Positions 9,498 through 19,133 of a stretch of DNA of 64,000 nucleotides are shown here, one piece after another. Positions within the stretch are counted from its first letter, which is position 1. Each line of letters opens with the position of its first letter. The position numbers were made by a program, and so were the translations under genes. Origin of the DNA: Melioribacteraceae bacterium. Its GTDB lineage: Bacteria; Bacteroidota; Ignavibacteria; Ignavibacteriales; Melioribacteraceae. The notes beneath the pieces are model-generated. The model was not told where the DNA came from and made no database searches. It saw only the letters and a list, made by a program, of their open reading frames with translations. Location: NCBI GenBank assembly GCA_021739765.1, contig JAIPBD010000009.1:99711-163710 (forward strand), in the 5' to 3' direction.

Positions 9498-11447
9498 ATG
9501 AAAAATTTATTTTTGATATTATTCTGTGCGGTTCAAATCCAACTGACCGCACAGTTAAAACTCCCTTCAATCTTTTCCGATAACATGGTTCTTCAGGCAC
9601 AAAAGGAAATAAACATTTGGGGATGGGCTTCCGCAGGTGAAAATATAAGTGTGGAATTTCGCAAACAATCCAAATCAATAATCGCGAATTCTAACGGTGA
9701 ATGGATTGTGAAGTTAAGCCCTGAAAATTATGGCGGACCGGATGATTTGAAAATTGCCGATGAAGAGAATGAAAGAATTTTTAAAAATGTTTTGGTTGGA
9801 GAAGTTTGGGTTTGTTCGGGCCAATCAAATATGAATATGCCGTTAGGAGGATGGGGAAGGGTTAACAATTATAAAGTAGAAATTAAAAATGCCAATTATC
9901 CCAAAATTCGACTTTATACTGTACCTCTCACTTTATCAGAAAAACCGGAACAATTTGTTGATGCCGAGCCTTGGAATATTTGTACTCCGGAAACATTAGA
10001 AAACTTTTCCGCGGTCGCATACTTTTATGGACGTGAATTATTTACAAAGTTAAATGTTCCTATCGGACTGATTCACGTATCCAAAGGTGGAACACCGATC
10101 GAAAGTTGGATGAGTGCAAGCAGTTTGAAAGAATTTCCCGAATTTAACTCAGATATTAAATTTGTTAAAGAAGGTTCAGTCACAAAATTTAAAACTATTA
10201 ATGATTCGTACAAAAAATCGTACTCCCAATGGTTTGAAAGCATAAAGGAAAATGATCCGGGTTTTACTTCCGAGCCCGCCTGGTTTGATTCATCATACAA
10301 TTTTGATGATTGGTTAACCATGGAAATTCCAAATGTTTGGGAGGATCAAGGATTACCCAAATATGATGGGGTCGTTTGGTTTAAAAAAGTTTTAAATCTG
10401 CCTCCTTCATGGATTGACCAAAATCTAAAAATTTGTCTTGGACCCGTCGAAGACAAAGATATAACTTATTATAACGGGATTAAGATCGGAGAACAAAAAT
10501 CCAAAAATCTTCTTTCGATTTATGAATTACCGAAAGAATTGAACACTAAATCGGAAAATGTGCTCACGGTTAGAATACATGACGATTATGGAAACGGCGG
10601 AATTTGGGGAAGAGAGAACGAGCTTTATTTGGAGAACGAACTTGGCGAAAAAATAACTCTCGTAGGTGAGTGGAAATATAAGCCGGCATTACAATTTGAT
10701 GATAATAATTTGAAAGTACCCGAAAGAGTGCTTATTGATCGAAAGCCTACAATTCTTTTTAACGGAATGATTTCACCGATTACAAATTTTGCAGCACGAG
10801 GATTTATTTGGTATCAGGGTGAAAGTAACGGTTCGCGTCCCGAACAGTACAAGTTGTTATTCCCGAAAATGATTTCGAGCTGGCGAAATTACTGGAATGA
10901 TCCGGAAATGCCGTACTATTTTGTTCAACTCGCGAATTATAAAGCGAAATCGAAGAAACCCTCAAACAGCGGTTGGCAATATATCAGAGAATCTCAAAAC
11001 TCTGTTTTGGATTTACCAAATACCGGAATGGCGGTAACAATTGATATCGGGCATCCGACCGATGTTCATCCAAAAAACAAGCAGGAGGTTGGAAGAAGGT
11101 TAGCTCTTCCGGCTCTTGTAAAAACTTATGGAATAGAGAACCTTGAATATAGCGGACCTTCGCTCGAGAATTTCGAAATTATAAATGGGGAAGTTCTTCT
11201 TTCATTCAAACATGCAGAAGGATTAAAAACACCTGGAAATGAAAAGTTAGTCGGATTTGAACTTGCCGGTCAGGATAGTATTTTCCATAAAGTTGATGCG
11301 AAAATTCAAGGTGATAAGGTTATTTTGAAATCGGATATTGTAATTAATCCGGTTGCCGTCAGATACGGATGGGCGTTTAATCCTGACTGTAACTTGTATA
11401 ATTCCTCAAATTTGCCGGCTTTACCATTTAGAACGGATGAATGGTAA
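9498..11447 (+). CDS. Secreted carbohydrate esterase, sialate O-acetylesterase-like (SASA/SGNH)
   Basis: This 649-residue protein has a signal peptide (to about 'QLTAQ', residue 19). The esterase core has 'VCSGQSNM' (105-112, nucleophile Ser110), an oxyanion-type 'RGFIWYQGESNG', and 'DIGHPTDVHPKNK' with the Asp and His of the triad. A beta-sandwich insert (about 270-400, 'VVWFKKVLNLP') resembles a jelly-roll module found in family members. Such enzymes remove O-acetyl groups from sialic acid or other sugars. Within a polyuronate operon the likely job is deacetylating acetylated uronan so the lyases can act; this is inference. It follows the permease by 21 bases. Confidence 0.83.
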   Translation: MKNLFLILFCAVQIQLTAQLKLPSIFSDNMVLQAQKEINIWGWASAGENISVEFRKQSKSIIANSNGEWIVKLSPENYGGPDDLKIADEENERIFKNVLVGEVWVCSGQSNMNMPLGGWGRVNNYKVEIKNANYPKIRLYTVPLTLSEKPEQFVDAEPWNICTPETLENFSAVAYFYGRELFTKLNVPIGLIHVSKGGTPIESWMSASSLKEFPEFNSDIKFVKEGSVTKFKTINDSYKKSYSQWFESIKENDPGFTSEPAWFDSSYNFDDWLTMEIPNVWEDQGLPKYDGVVWFKKVLNLPPSWIDQNLKICLGPVEDKDITYYNGIKIGEQKSKNLLSIYELPKELNTKSENVLTVRIHDDYGNGGIWGRENELYLENELGEKITLVGEWKYKPALQFDDNNLKVPERVLIDRKPTILFNGMISPITNFAARGFIWYQGESNGSRPEQYKLLFPKMISSWRNYWNDPEMPYYFVQLANYKAKSKKPSNSGWQYIRESQNSVLDLPNTGMAVTIDIGHPTDVHPKNKQEVGRRLALPALVKTYGIENLEYSGPSLENFEIINGEVLLSFKHAEGLKTPGNEKLVGFELAGQDSIFHKVDAKIQGDKVILKSDIVINPVAVRYGWAFNPDCNLYNSSNLPALPFRTDEW

Positions 11448-11505
11448 AATTTAATAGTTTTATAATTTATTATAATAATTTCAAAAAGAATACTCAAAAT
11501 CTGAT

Positions 11506-13677
11506 ATGAAAAATATTTTTGCCATAATTTTTATTACTAGTATCCAGCTACTAAGTCAATCAGCCTGGTTAACTGATTTACCAACCAACAAAGAAATTTT
11601 TGAATCATTATCAGTTGAAAATCCGGAGATTGTAACAATCAAAAAAGTGGCTGAATCAGATGTTGATGAAGCACTTAAAAAGCTGGCCGCCTACTATCGA
11701 GAAAAATTTTCCAACTCTTATTTCTTTGATTGGAAAAAATTCGAAAATAAATTTGATGAATATAAAAATTTGTATCCGACTCAAATTGAGTCTCACTCCC
11801 TCAGGAAAAATTTACATCTGGATTTGTTTCCGGCAACCGCAAATTGGAAACTCCCTATCCTCGCATTAAACGGCGAAAATATTTCGGCATATCAGCTGAG
11901 GCATTTGGCCCGGCAGCACAAAATGATAGATATTGCTTTTATGTATCATTACGAAAAAGACCCAAGGTATGTGAAATATTTCATCGACCAAATGCTTTCG
12001 CTTAATGTGGCCTTTGAAGAAAACAATTACGCACAAGATGGAAATGGTGTTTTTGAATATTTTAGGGCAGGATACAGAGTCCTAAACTGGTTTCTCGTCC
12101 ATAATATTTTCTTAAAGTCAGAACATTATTCCGACGCAAATCAATTCGAATTTATCAGAACCATGATTTATCATGGCGCAGTTCTGAGAGAAAACACTAA
12201 AGATTTTAATCCGGGAAATCACCACACCAAGGGGTTAGTCGGGTTGTTTATAATATCGACATTGTTAAATGAATTCGAGTTTTCACGGGAATGGCAAAAT
12301 CATTCGATAGAAATGCTGACTGAACATTTAAGCAAAGAAGTAAATGACGATGGTTTTCAGTTTGAGCGGTCGATTCATTATCACATCGGTGATATCGATA
12401 ATTATTTTTACGTCTATTACTTAGCGAAATTAAACTCGGTTAAATTGCCCGATGTTTACCGTAGCCGCTTCTACTCAATGTTTGAGTCATTAATTAAAAT
12501 GGCGTTGCCAAACAAAATGCTGCCGGTGCAGCAAGATGATACCGATGCTCCCTGGGCTGAATTTAACCGGTTAGAAGAAACAATGAAACTCGGCTCGATT
12601 CTATTTGATAACCCGATTTTTTCTTACTTCGCGGGTGATGAAATCTCAGCTTCAAAATATTGGTATTTCCGGGATGCTGATCTGCAAAAAGTAAATAATA
12701 AAACTGAACGTGATCGACCAACTATCGGGTCGGAAGTTTTGTCAGAAACCGGATATTATATTATGCGAAACGGTTGGGCAAAAGACGATGCTTACATGAT
12801 TATCAGTGCCGGACTTTCAGATACGAAGCCTGACCATCAACACGGTGATATGTTGGGAGTTTATGCTTACGCGAATGGAAATGTTATTTTGCCAAATTAT
12901 CAAGTCCGTTATTTCCTTGACGATTTTAAGTTTTTCAAAAATTCTTTTACGAAAAATGTTGCACTTGTTGATTCAATACCTCACGGTCAAAATTGGAAAG
13001 GGAATAGCGGAGGTTCCGGTTTTGGTAAATGGTTAAAACTTCCCAATCCAACTATTTTAGATTGGAAATCGACAAAAAATTATGATTATTTTGCCGCTTC
13101 ACATGATGTGTATAATTCGATTGGTGTTAAATACCGGCGGGAAGTAATTTTTGTAAAAGCCGGTTATTGGATCGTGATCGATAATTTTCAATCCGAAGAT
13201 CTTCATTCATATCAGCAAATTTGGCAAGGGCATTTTGATGAGGAAGAGGAACGGTTCTTCAGAACAACATTCGCCGATGGTTCCGGACTCGATATAATTC
13301 CTCTTAATAATTCAAATTATAGATTTACTAAGGATTCCTTTCGAGGAAAAGGAAATCTGGTTGTTGAAAATACGGGGAAGTCGAATTTCAATATTGTAAC
13401 GATGCTTTATCCTTTTCATGATTTTGATCAACGCGCAATTTTGGATGAAAGCGGATCAGGAAGTCTCGGAAGTTTAACTTTGGAAACGAATCAAACCAGC
13501 ATAAATATTGAGGGGGATGATCAATATTATGATTTAAGAATTACCGAGAACGGGGGAAATAGTTTATTGCTCAATTACTCCGAAAAAAACAAATCCACTC
13601 AAAATGATTTATTACTTAAAGGGATTTATTATTATAACTATGCGGGAAAAGAAATAGACAAAATCGATCACCGATAA
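11506..13677 (+). CDS. Heparinase II/III-fold polysaccharide lyase
   Basis: This 723-residue secreted protein has a signal peptide ending near 'LLSQSA'. The N-terminal helical toroid (about 25-400) has 'NPGNHHTKGL' (235-244) and 'FERSIHYH' (286-293), and the C-terminal beta-sandwich has 'PDHQHGDMLG' with two more His. This architecture is shared by PL12, PL15, PL17, PL21 and PL39. The motif set differs from the PL17-like gene of the same operon, so it is a distinct lyase rather than a duplicate. It is last in the operon, 58 bases after the esterase. It could attack a different block type of the same polymer or a different uronan; the sequence alone does not say which. Confidence 0.8.
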   Translation: MKNIFAIIFITSIQLLSQSAWLTDLPTNKEIFESLSVENPEIVTIKKVAESDVDEALKKLAAYYREKFSNSYFFDWKKFENKFDEYKNLYPTQIESHSLRKNLHLDLFPATANWKLPILALNGENISAYQLRHLARQHKMIDIAFMYHYEKDPRYVKYFIDQMLSLNVAFEENNYAQDGNGVFEYFRAGYRVLNWFLVHNIFLKSEHYSDANQFEFIRTMIYHGAVLRENTKDFNPGNHHTKGLVGLFIISTLLNEFEFSREWQNHSIEMLTEHLSKEVNDDGFQFERSIHYHIGDIDNYFYVYYLAKLNSVKLPDVYRSRFYSMFESLIKMALPNKMLPVQQDDTDAPWAEFNRLEETMKLGSILFDNPIFSYFAGDEISASKYWYFRDADLQKVNNKTERDRPTIGSEVLSETGYYIMRNGWAKDDAYMIISAGLSDTKPDHQHGDMLGVYAYANGNVILPNYQVRYFLDDFKFFKNSFTKNVALVDSIPHGQNWKGNSGGSGFGKWLKLPNPTILDWKSTKNYDYFAASHDVYNSIGVKYRREVIFVKAGYWIVIDNFQSEDLHSYQQIWQGHFDEEEERFFRTTFADGSGLDIIPLNNSNYRFTKDSFRGKGNLVVENTGKSNFNIVTMLYPFHDFDQRAILDESGSGSLGSLTLETNQTSINIEGDDQYYDLRITENGGNSLLLNYSEKNKSTQNDLLLKGIYYYNYAGKEIDKIDHR

Positions 13678-14069
13678 AAAAGTTTGCCTGACTTAATAAA
13701 TCACATCTTTAGATATTCTTCACTCAAAATGGTCTTGGAAAAAATAGATCGTAATTATACGTAGTATAATTTTCGAAAAATTTACTACATTCAACTATTG
13801 TTGATTTTGTACTTGAATAAGTTTTAACAGAAATAACGTGCATGCAAATTTAATTGAAGTGGGAGCAAAAACTTAAAATCATCGGTAACCGATTTTACCC
13901 GCAAGAAAACTTTTGTTGAACGTCGAGGCAAATCAATAATATAATTCAAAAGTGATTATTTGAGATTATCCCAGAACAGATTCTTGCTTGCGCATAATGA
14001 TTTTTTGGGAACTACGCATTTTGCTGATCCAAGATTCGGGTCGAATAATTAAAAAGAGTCTTTCTTGAT
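13678..14069. other. Intergenic region after the polyuronate operon
   Basis: This 392-base gap contains no plausible gene on either strand. It holds the 19-base palindrome at 13753-13771 and AT-rich sequence. I see no hairpin with a T-run that would clearly terminate the operon. Confidence 0.6.
13753..13771. promoter_or_regulatory. Perfect palindrome, candidate operator
   Basis: AATTATAC-GTA-GTATAATT is a perfect 8-base inverted repeat around a 3-base centre. Its size and dyad form suit a dimeric regulator such as the GntR protein encoded at 4099. No second copy was noticed in the window, and the promoter of the upstream operon is not visible, so the assignment is tentative. Confidence 0.3.
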
Positions 14070-14480
14070 ATGTTAGTTCTATTTACAACCATTGGAACCT
14101 TCGTTTTCGTAGGTTTGATTTTCGTCCTAATTTTTGTAATTGCCGAAAAGAAAAAGCAGAAAAAGAGACTAAAAGCCGTAGCATTAATTGAAAAATTAAA
14201 TCGGGATTACAAGTCTTATTCGAGCAGGCTCTCCAAAATTATGAATAAAATTCGATATGAGATCCGTACGAGCGGAAATGGTAATGGTCAGAACGGCAGC
14301 TATAAATTTACGCAAGAGGAAAGAGCGGAGTTGAAAAGGTATCTTTCATCTGAGGATTTGCAAATTCTTGAGAATAAAAATATTTATGGACAAATAACTA
14401 TGATGAGCCGTCTTATCATCACCGTAAAGCAAAAATATATGAAAAAACTAAAATACCTAAACGATGTAGCTAATTTATAA
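14070..14480 (+). CDS. Hypothetical protein with N-terminal membrane helix and coiled coil
   Basis: This is a 136-residue protein I do not recognise. Residues 2-26 form one strong transmembrane helix ('LFTTIGTFVFVGLIFVLIFV'). A very basic stretch 'EKKKQKKRLK' follows, then a charged, mostly helical tail of about 100 residues broken by 'SGNGNGQNGS'. The topology is probably N-out with the tail in the cytoplasm. An AAAGAG ribosome binding site precedes the ATG. Confidence 0.6.
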   Translation: MLVLFTTIGTFVFVGLIFVLIFVIAEKKKQKKRLKAVALIEKLNRDYKSYSSRLSKIMNKIRYEIRTSGNGNGQNGSYKFTQEERAELKRYLSSEDLQILENKNIYGQITMMSRLIITVKQKYMKKLKYLNDVANL

Positions 14481-14523
14481 AATACAAATTGTAAAAATGT
14501 TGAACTATCTATCCGGTAAGTAT

Positions 14524-14703
14524 TTAGAATAAATAATTGACGGCAAAGGCCGTAAATGATAAAATACCTATAAATAATAAAACCACGATGAGTAATTTTT
14601 CCATCCAGCTTAGCTCTCGAAAAGATTTTTTGTTTTTTGAATTGATAAATAGGATAATTACAACGGTGGCAATTGCAATGTAAATTGGAAATAATGTTTT
14701 CAT
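14524..14703 (-). CDS. Small two-helix membrane protein, 59 residues
   Basis: The minus strand reads an uninterrupted 59-residue frame with a good GAGG ribosome binding site 8-11 bases before the ATG at 14703. It has two hydrophobic segments, about residues 4-20 ('LFPIYIAIATVVIILFI') and 36-57 ('KLLIVVLLFIGILSFTAFAV'), joined by a basic loop 'NSKNKKSFRELSWM'. Positive charge in the loop suggests both ends face outwards. I know no family for it. It points towards the end of the 14070 gene, so the two are convergent. Confidence 0.55.
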   Translation of the reverse strand: MKTLFPIYIAIATVVIILFINSKNKKSFRELSWMEKLLIVVLLFIGILSFTAFAVNYLF

Positions 14704-14902
14704 TTCAACCTCAATTTATTGGTAGTAAATTTTTCCTCACTTTCTCCGCTATCGGATTATTTTTAGTGCATCTTTTTCTATTTATTGAGGTACTCACACA
14801 AATTCTTTCTCAAATTGATGCCCACTTTAGACGATTCATTAATAAAAATTACTCGTCAAAATTTAAAAAATTTTACGATGCGATTTAATACGGTGAGAGA
14901 TA

Positions 14903-15952
14903 TTGGCTGAGATAAAAATGCCGACAGTTTCGGTTGTGCTTTGTGTTTTTAATCAATCGGAATATTTAACTGAAGCGATCGAAAGCATACTAAAACAAAC
15001 CTTTACGGATTTTGAATTCATTATTGTAAATGATGGTTCTACAGATGACTCGCAGAAAATTATCGATTCTTACGATGATCCCCGCATCGTGACAATTAAA
15101 AATTCCCGCAATCTAGGACTAAGTATCTCAAAAAATATGGCACATAAGTTAGCAAAGGGAAATTACATAGTTGCTTGTGATGGTGATGACTGGAATGATA
15201 AATCAAGATTGCAGAAGCAAGTCAATTTTATGAATGAGAATCCGGATATCGATATTTCCGGCACCAATTTTGCACATATTGGAACCGGGAAGATTATTCA
15301 GAAACCAAGGAATGATGAAGAAATAATAATTGCTTTGTTGGAAGGTTGTTCTATTTGTCACGGATCGACAATTTTCCGGAAATCATCGATGGAGAAATAT
15401 AATTTATTCTATGATGAAAATGTTTTAGCCTCTGTTGATTACGATTTATATTCTCGATGCGCCGACATTCTAAAATTGGGAAATCTACAGGAAGTGTTAT
15501 ACAATTATAGAATGCATAGGAACCAAATGACATTTTATATGAGCTCAAAACAGGTTCAATTTGGTGATAAAGTTCGTAATCGTGAACTTAATCGTATTAT
15601 TCCCCAAAGAACTAGAGATGAGTCTGAAATTCATTGCAAAATTTGTAGAAAGGACTTTGCCGGTATTGAAAATGATTTTGAAAAAAGCAAAAGATGGTTG
15701 GATCGATTACTGCGGGCCAATCAAGAATCCGGGTGTTATGATGAAAAATTGTTCGAGAAATTTGTTAATCGATTGAAGGGAAATGTAATAAAAGCTTACT
15801 GTGATTCTCGATTTGTGCTTGCCAAAAAGTATAATCTGAAATTGCTAAAAGAATATTTCTCCTCCCCGCAAAATGCATTTAAGGTTTACAACTTCAAGGT
15901 AACATTCGGTATCGTTGTGAAGTGTTTCATTCAGTATAAAAGAACTAAATAA
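14903..15952 (+). CDS. Family 2 glycosyltransferase
   Basis: This is a 349-residue GT-A fold enzyme. The N-terminal domain begins 'PTVSVVLCVFNQ' and has 'NDGSTDDS' and the metal-binding 'ACDGDDW', followed by 'LEGCSICHGSTIFRKSS', as in many GT2 enzymes that extend surface polysaccharides. The C-terminal third contains a possible small metal site, 'EIHCKICRKDF'. The TTG at 14903 is taken as start because GGTGAG lies just upstream; an in-frame ATG at 14918 would remove five residues. It has no membrane helix and acts in the cytoplasm. The acceptor is unknown, and no other cell-surface sugar genes lie beside it. Confidence 0.8.
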   Translation: MAEIKMPTVSVVLCVFNQSEYLTEAIESILKQTFTDFEFIIVNDGSTDDSQKIIDSYDDPRIVTIKNSRNLGLSISKNMAHKLAKGNYIVACDGDDWNDKSRLQKQVNFMNENPDIDISGTNFAHIGTGKIIQKPRNDEEIIIALLEGCSICHGSTIFRKSSMEKYNLFYDENVLASVDYDLYSRCADILKLGNLQEVLYNYRMHRNQMTFYMSSKQVQFGDKVRNRELNRIIPQRTRDESEIHCKICRKDFAGIENDFEKSKRWLDRLLRANQESGCYDEKLFEKFVNRLKGNVIKAYCDSRFVLAKKYNLKLLKEYFSSPQNAFKVYNFKVTFGIVVKCFIQYKRTK

Positions 15953-15965
15953 TTTGTTTTTACGG

Positions 15966-16973
15966 TTACTCTTTGCCGACTATCTTTCGAAATTTCTCAA
16001 CACCATCCCTAAATACCGATTTACCGAAGTTAACGCTTTTGGAATCTTTGATTCCCATATAGCCTTTATCCAAAACCAGTAAAACGGGGTTTACCGTTTT
16101 CTGAAATGTATCTTTCGATTTTTCCTTCGCCAGCGCTTTTAATTTAGTATTAATTTGTTCAAATAATTCCGACGTTAAGTCTTTGGTGGCTTCAAGTATA
16201 AATCCGGGATTGGGTCGTAGATCCTTGTCAGATTCTGCGACTAATACGGTGCAATAGTTCTCGGTTATGAGTGAAATCCGGGTTAAGAGGGTTGCGTTCA
16301 CGAATCCATCGGCAAGTGAAGAGAGAATTTTGTTTAGAATCGGAATAGATTTCATAGTATCGGTAGCAAACTTCGAAAAGATTTCTTCCGTTGCGTATTC
16401 GATTCCTTCTGAGCCTCCGACTAACATTGAATAATAAACTTTTTTGAATATTATAAACAAATCCCGGTTAGATGTGCGCCCGTTGAACAAAATAAAAGTG
16501 TCTTTTATGAGATCAATTGAAGCTGATAAAACGAACAAAGCGTCCAGAAAACCATTTTGCGAAATAGCGGTGCTGTAAAAGACTTGATTGACATAGTGTT
16601 TTCTAATTTTTCGATTTCTTTCCTTAAGGAGATTTGTTATTCGATAATAATTCTCTTCTGTCGGAATAGAATTCTTGTCATCAAGCATCTCAAGTACTTT
16701 AGGATTTTGTGAATACTGGTTCATTCGCGCAGTAAGGACTTTCGTTTTTTCAGATTCGTCTTTCGCCGGTTTATAATTACGCGGTAAACGAATTAATCTG
16801 TAAAGGGGCAGAATTAAAAAGTAGAAAACAAACAAAACGATTGCCAGAAGAAAAGCATAACCGAAAAAAATGTTCACTTCTTTGATGTAATAGTAAAGTT
16901 CAAAAAATTCCTTAACTACAAACACCAAAGCAAACGCAAAAAAGAAGTAAAATATTTTTTTTATTGATTTCAT
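15966..16973 (-). CDS. DUF697/YcjF-like membrane protein
   Basis: This 335-residue protein starts at the ATG at 16973, 11 bases after the helicase stop; a longer reading would overlap the helicase gene. Two transmembrane helices lie near the N-terminus (about 5-25 'IFYFFFAFALVFVVKEFF' and 35-60). A soluble helical domain follows, with 'LADGFVNATLLTRISLITENYC', which resembles the DUF697 core ('DG.VNA.L..R.....YC'). DUF697 proteins are inner-membrane proteins of unclear function, sometimes fused to or near GTPases. The 11-base gap suggests joint transcription with the helicase. The family call is tentative. Confidence 0.6.
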   Translation of the reverse strand: MKSIKKIFYFFFAFALVFVVKEFFELYYYIKEVNIFFGYAFLLAIVLFVFYFLILPLYRLIRLPRNYKPAKDESEKTKVLTARMNQYSQNPKVLEMLDDKNSIPTEENYYRITNLLKERNRKIRKHYVNQVFYSTAISQNGFLDALFVLSASIDLIKDTFILFNGRTSNRDLFIIFKKVYYSMLVGGSEGIEYATEEIFSKFATDTMKSIPILNKILSSLADGFVNATLLTRISLITENYCTVLVAESDKDLRPNPGFILEATKDLTSELFEQINTKLKALAKEKSKDTFQKTVNPVLLVLDKGYMGIKDSKSVNFGKSVFRDGVEKFRKIVGKE

Positions 16974-16984
16974 GATTAGCGATT

Positions 16985-18403
16985 CTAAGTCAACATTTCG
17001 AAATCGTTCTGAGAAGGGGCGGAAATTGCGTATAGATTTTCCCTCGCTCTTGTGATTGCAGTATAACAAATTCTAAAATAGTTTTCTGTTTTATGATTGA
17101 TATTCGATTTGAAATCGAAAAATACGTTTTTCCATTCCCCGCCTTGCGATTTATGGACCGTTATAGCATATCCAAATTTAATTTGTAGCGCGTTCAGATA
17201 AGGATCATTTACCGCAAGCTCGGCTAATTCCTTCGGTTTATTAGTTAAATCCCTGTACCTATTCCTAAAATCTCTCCATAATGCGCTGTATTCATTTGTG
17301 TTCAATTGCGGATTTCCGGAATAAATTAGGTTCTCCAGCACTAAAGCTTCAATTTGGAAAGGTTTTCCGGTTTCATTTGTAAATTCAATTGCGACATTTC
17401 TAAATTTTAATACAACTGGTGCGGATCGTTTTAGCGTGACCCGCCTTTTCTCAACATTTTCACTTACGTATTTTATTTCTCCCATCTGACCGTTAAAAAC
17501 GCCGTACATCATATTGTTACGAACTACAATTATTCTGTCATTTTCTGATAAATGCTGAGGCAATCCCAGTCTTTCCCGGATTGCGTCATTGTAAAGTTTT
17601 ATCGATGAATTCATGTGAGCTAACATTACAACATTCTGAGGATCTTCCGTAAAATGATTTACGAATTGATAAATTATTTCTTCCGGCGGCAAATCAATAA
17701 ATTCGGGATGATTGAATTCCAATTTCATAAAATCAAAACTTTTTTCCACAATTTGATCTCTTATTGAATTCGCGTTTAGCACAATTCCGCTTTCTCCAAC
17801 TTGTCGGACGATTTCATTTAGCTGAAAGTTCGAAACAAAAAACTGTGGTTGCAGAAGTGATAAATATTCAATGCTGAGCGCCGGGGAAAAATTAGAATTA
17901 ACCGGTGGCAGCTGTGCATTATCGCCGATAAAAACAATCTTCCTGTTGTTAGATACATTAATATCAATAAACTCCAACAAATCCTTCAACAAATATCCGG
18001 AACCGAATCTCAACGAATCATTTGAAGAATACTCATTCGAAATCATTGATGCTTCATCAATAAAATAAAAAGTATCCTCCGGATCGTTATTCCCCTTCAT
18101 TTTGAAATAGGTGATGATATTATCGGAATCATCGACCTCTGTACTTCGGTCATAACTGTAGAGCATTGAATGAATCGTGACCGCGTCTTTAACTCCTTTT
18201 TCCCTTAAAATTTGAGCTGATCGCCCGGTTGGGGAGCAGACTCGGTAAGATTTTGTCATTCTTTTAATGATCTGAGTAAGCAAAAATGTTTTACCGGTTC
18301 CCGCACTTCCTGTAATTATAAGTAAATTTTTCCCAGCAAGTGAAAAATGGCTAAGTTCATTTATCAATTTGGATTGAGAAGATGTAAGCAATAATTCGGG
18401 CAA
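16985..18403 (-). CDS. RecD/Dda-like superfamily 1B DNA helicase
   Basis: This is a 472-residue ATPase. Walker A is 'TGSAGTGKT' (31-39), Walker B 'YFIDEASMIS', motif III 'GDNAQLPPV', and the C-terminal motifs are 'AITVHKSQGGEWKNV' and 'CYTAITRARENLYAI'. These are the motifs of SF1B helicases such as RecD2 and T4 Dda, which move 5' to 3' and work in repair or replication restart. It lacks the long N-terminal region of RecD2, making it closer in size to Dda. The start is TTG at 18403; an in-frame TGA lies immediately upstream and AAAAAGAG serves as ribosome binding site. No recB or recC is nearby. Confidence 0.85.
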   Translation of the reverse strand: MPELLLTSSQSKLINELSHFSLAGKNLLIITGSAGTGKTFLLTQIIKRMTKSYRVCSPTGRSAQILREKGVKDAVTIHSMLYSYDRSTEVDDSDNIITYFKMKGNNDPEDTFYFIDEASMISNEYSSNDSLRFGSGYLLKDLLEFIDINVSNNRKIVFIGDNAQLPPVNSNFSPALSIEYLSLLQPQFFVSNFQLNEIVRQVGESGIVLNANSIRDQIVEKSFDFMKLEFNHPEFIDLPPEEIIYQFVNHFTEDPQNVVMLAHMNSSIKLYNDAIRERLGLPQHLSENDRIIVVRNNMMYGVFNGQMGEIKYVSENVEKRRVTLKRSAPVVLKFRNVAIEFTNETGKPFQIEALVLENLIYSGNPQLNTNEYSALWRDFRNRYRDLTNKPKELAELAVNDPYLNALQIKFGYAITVHKSQGGEWKNVFFDFKSNINHKTENYFRICYTAITRARENLYAISAPSQNDFEMLT

Positions 18404-18611
18404 TCAAATACTCTTTTTATTATTGGTAAACAATTTAATTGGCATTTTAGGAAAATGAAAGGGAAGAGCAGAAAACTAATTCTCATATGCAAATCTGAAA
18501 TGATTTTAGCTGATCATAAATTTTTAGAAAAAGTATTTTCGTTAAATTTCTGAATCCATTGTCAAAAAATAATGATTGAAATCGATTTGTTTAATTAAGA
18601 GAGCGTCGCAA

Positions 18612-18887
18612 ATGAAGTATAACTTTTTCACCAGAAAAAGTCCTAAAGTTTCTGAAATTGGGTTTGGAGCGTGGCAATTAGGGAATAGTGGTGCGTGGTC
18701 TGCAATTCCCTACACAAAATCGATGAGATTGATTGAAACTGCTTTGGAACTTGGAATAAATTTCTTCGATACGGCTCCCGGTTATGGTTTGGGTGATAGT
18801 GAAAATATATTGGGTGAAGTTTTATCTAAAACCGATCGATCGAAAATCGTGATCAGCACAAAATTTGGACACAACCAAGATGAGTAG
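18612..18887 (+). pseudogene. Aldo/keto reductase N-terminal fragment
   Basis: The 91 residues match the start of an aldo/keto reductase: 'EIGFGAWQLG' in strand 1, then 'ALELGINFFDTAPGYGLGDSENILGEVL' with the catalytic Asp and Tyr, then 'IVISTKFGH' with the catalytic Lys. The frame stops at 18887, where a full-length enzyme would continue for about 200 more residues. I could not find the rest in the following 240 bases. It therefore looks like a truncated remnant. It is not simply a copy of the intact reductase at 22442, because the N-terminal sequence differs. Confidence 0.7.
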
Positions 18888-19133
18888 TGTAAAAACATTT
18901 ATGTAAATGCATAAAGAAGAGTTTGAAGCTAAGTCGCATGAAGTGTAATCAAAGAAATTAAAAGGAATTCACGGATTTTCGAAGATTTCAGATTAGTCGG
19001 AATAATCAGAACAATTTGCGAAGTTAGAAAATCCTGCTTATAAAATATTTATATTTTCATAATGCGACGATTATTGATACTTTGATTTACAATTTCACAA
19101 CTATTTCAGAAATACTAACCGCTATTATTTATC

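Noticed and set aside
14673-14888. Plus-strand 71-codon frame with hydrophobic content
   Set aside because: It overlaps the better supported minus-strand 59-residue gene, lacks a ribosome binding site, and its hydrophobicity fits AT-rich DNA read in a U-rich frame.
15966-18403. Helicase plus membrane protein pair as a phage-defence module
   Set aside because: No nuclease, effector or defence neighbour is present; the helicase motifs fit ordinary RecD/Dda repair enzymes.
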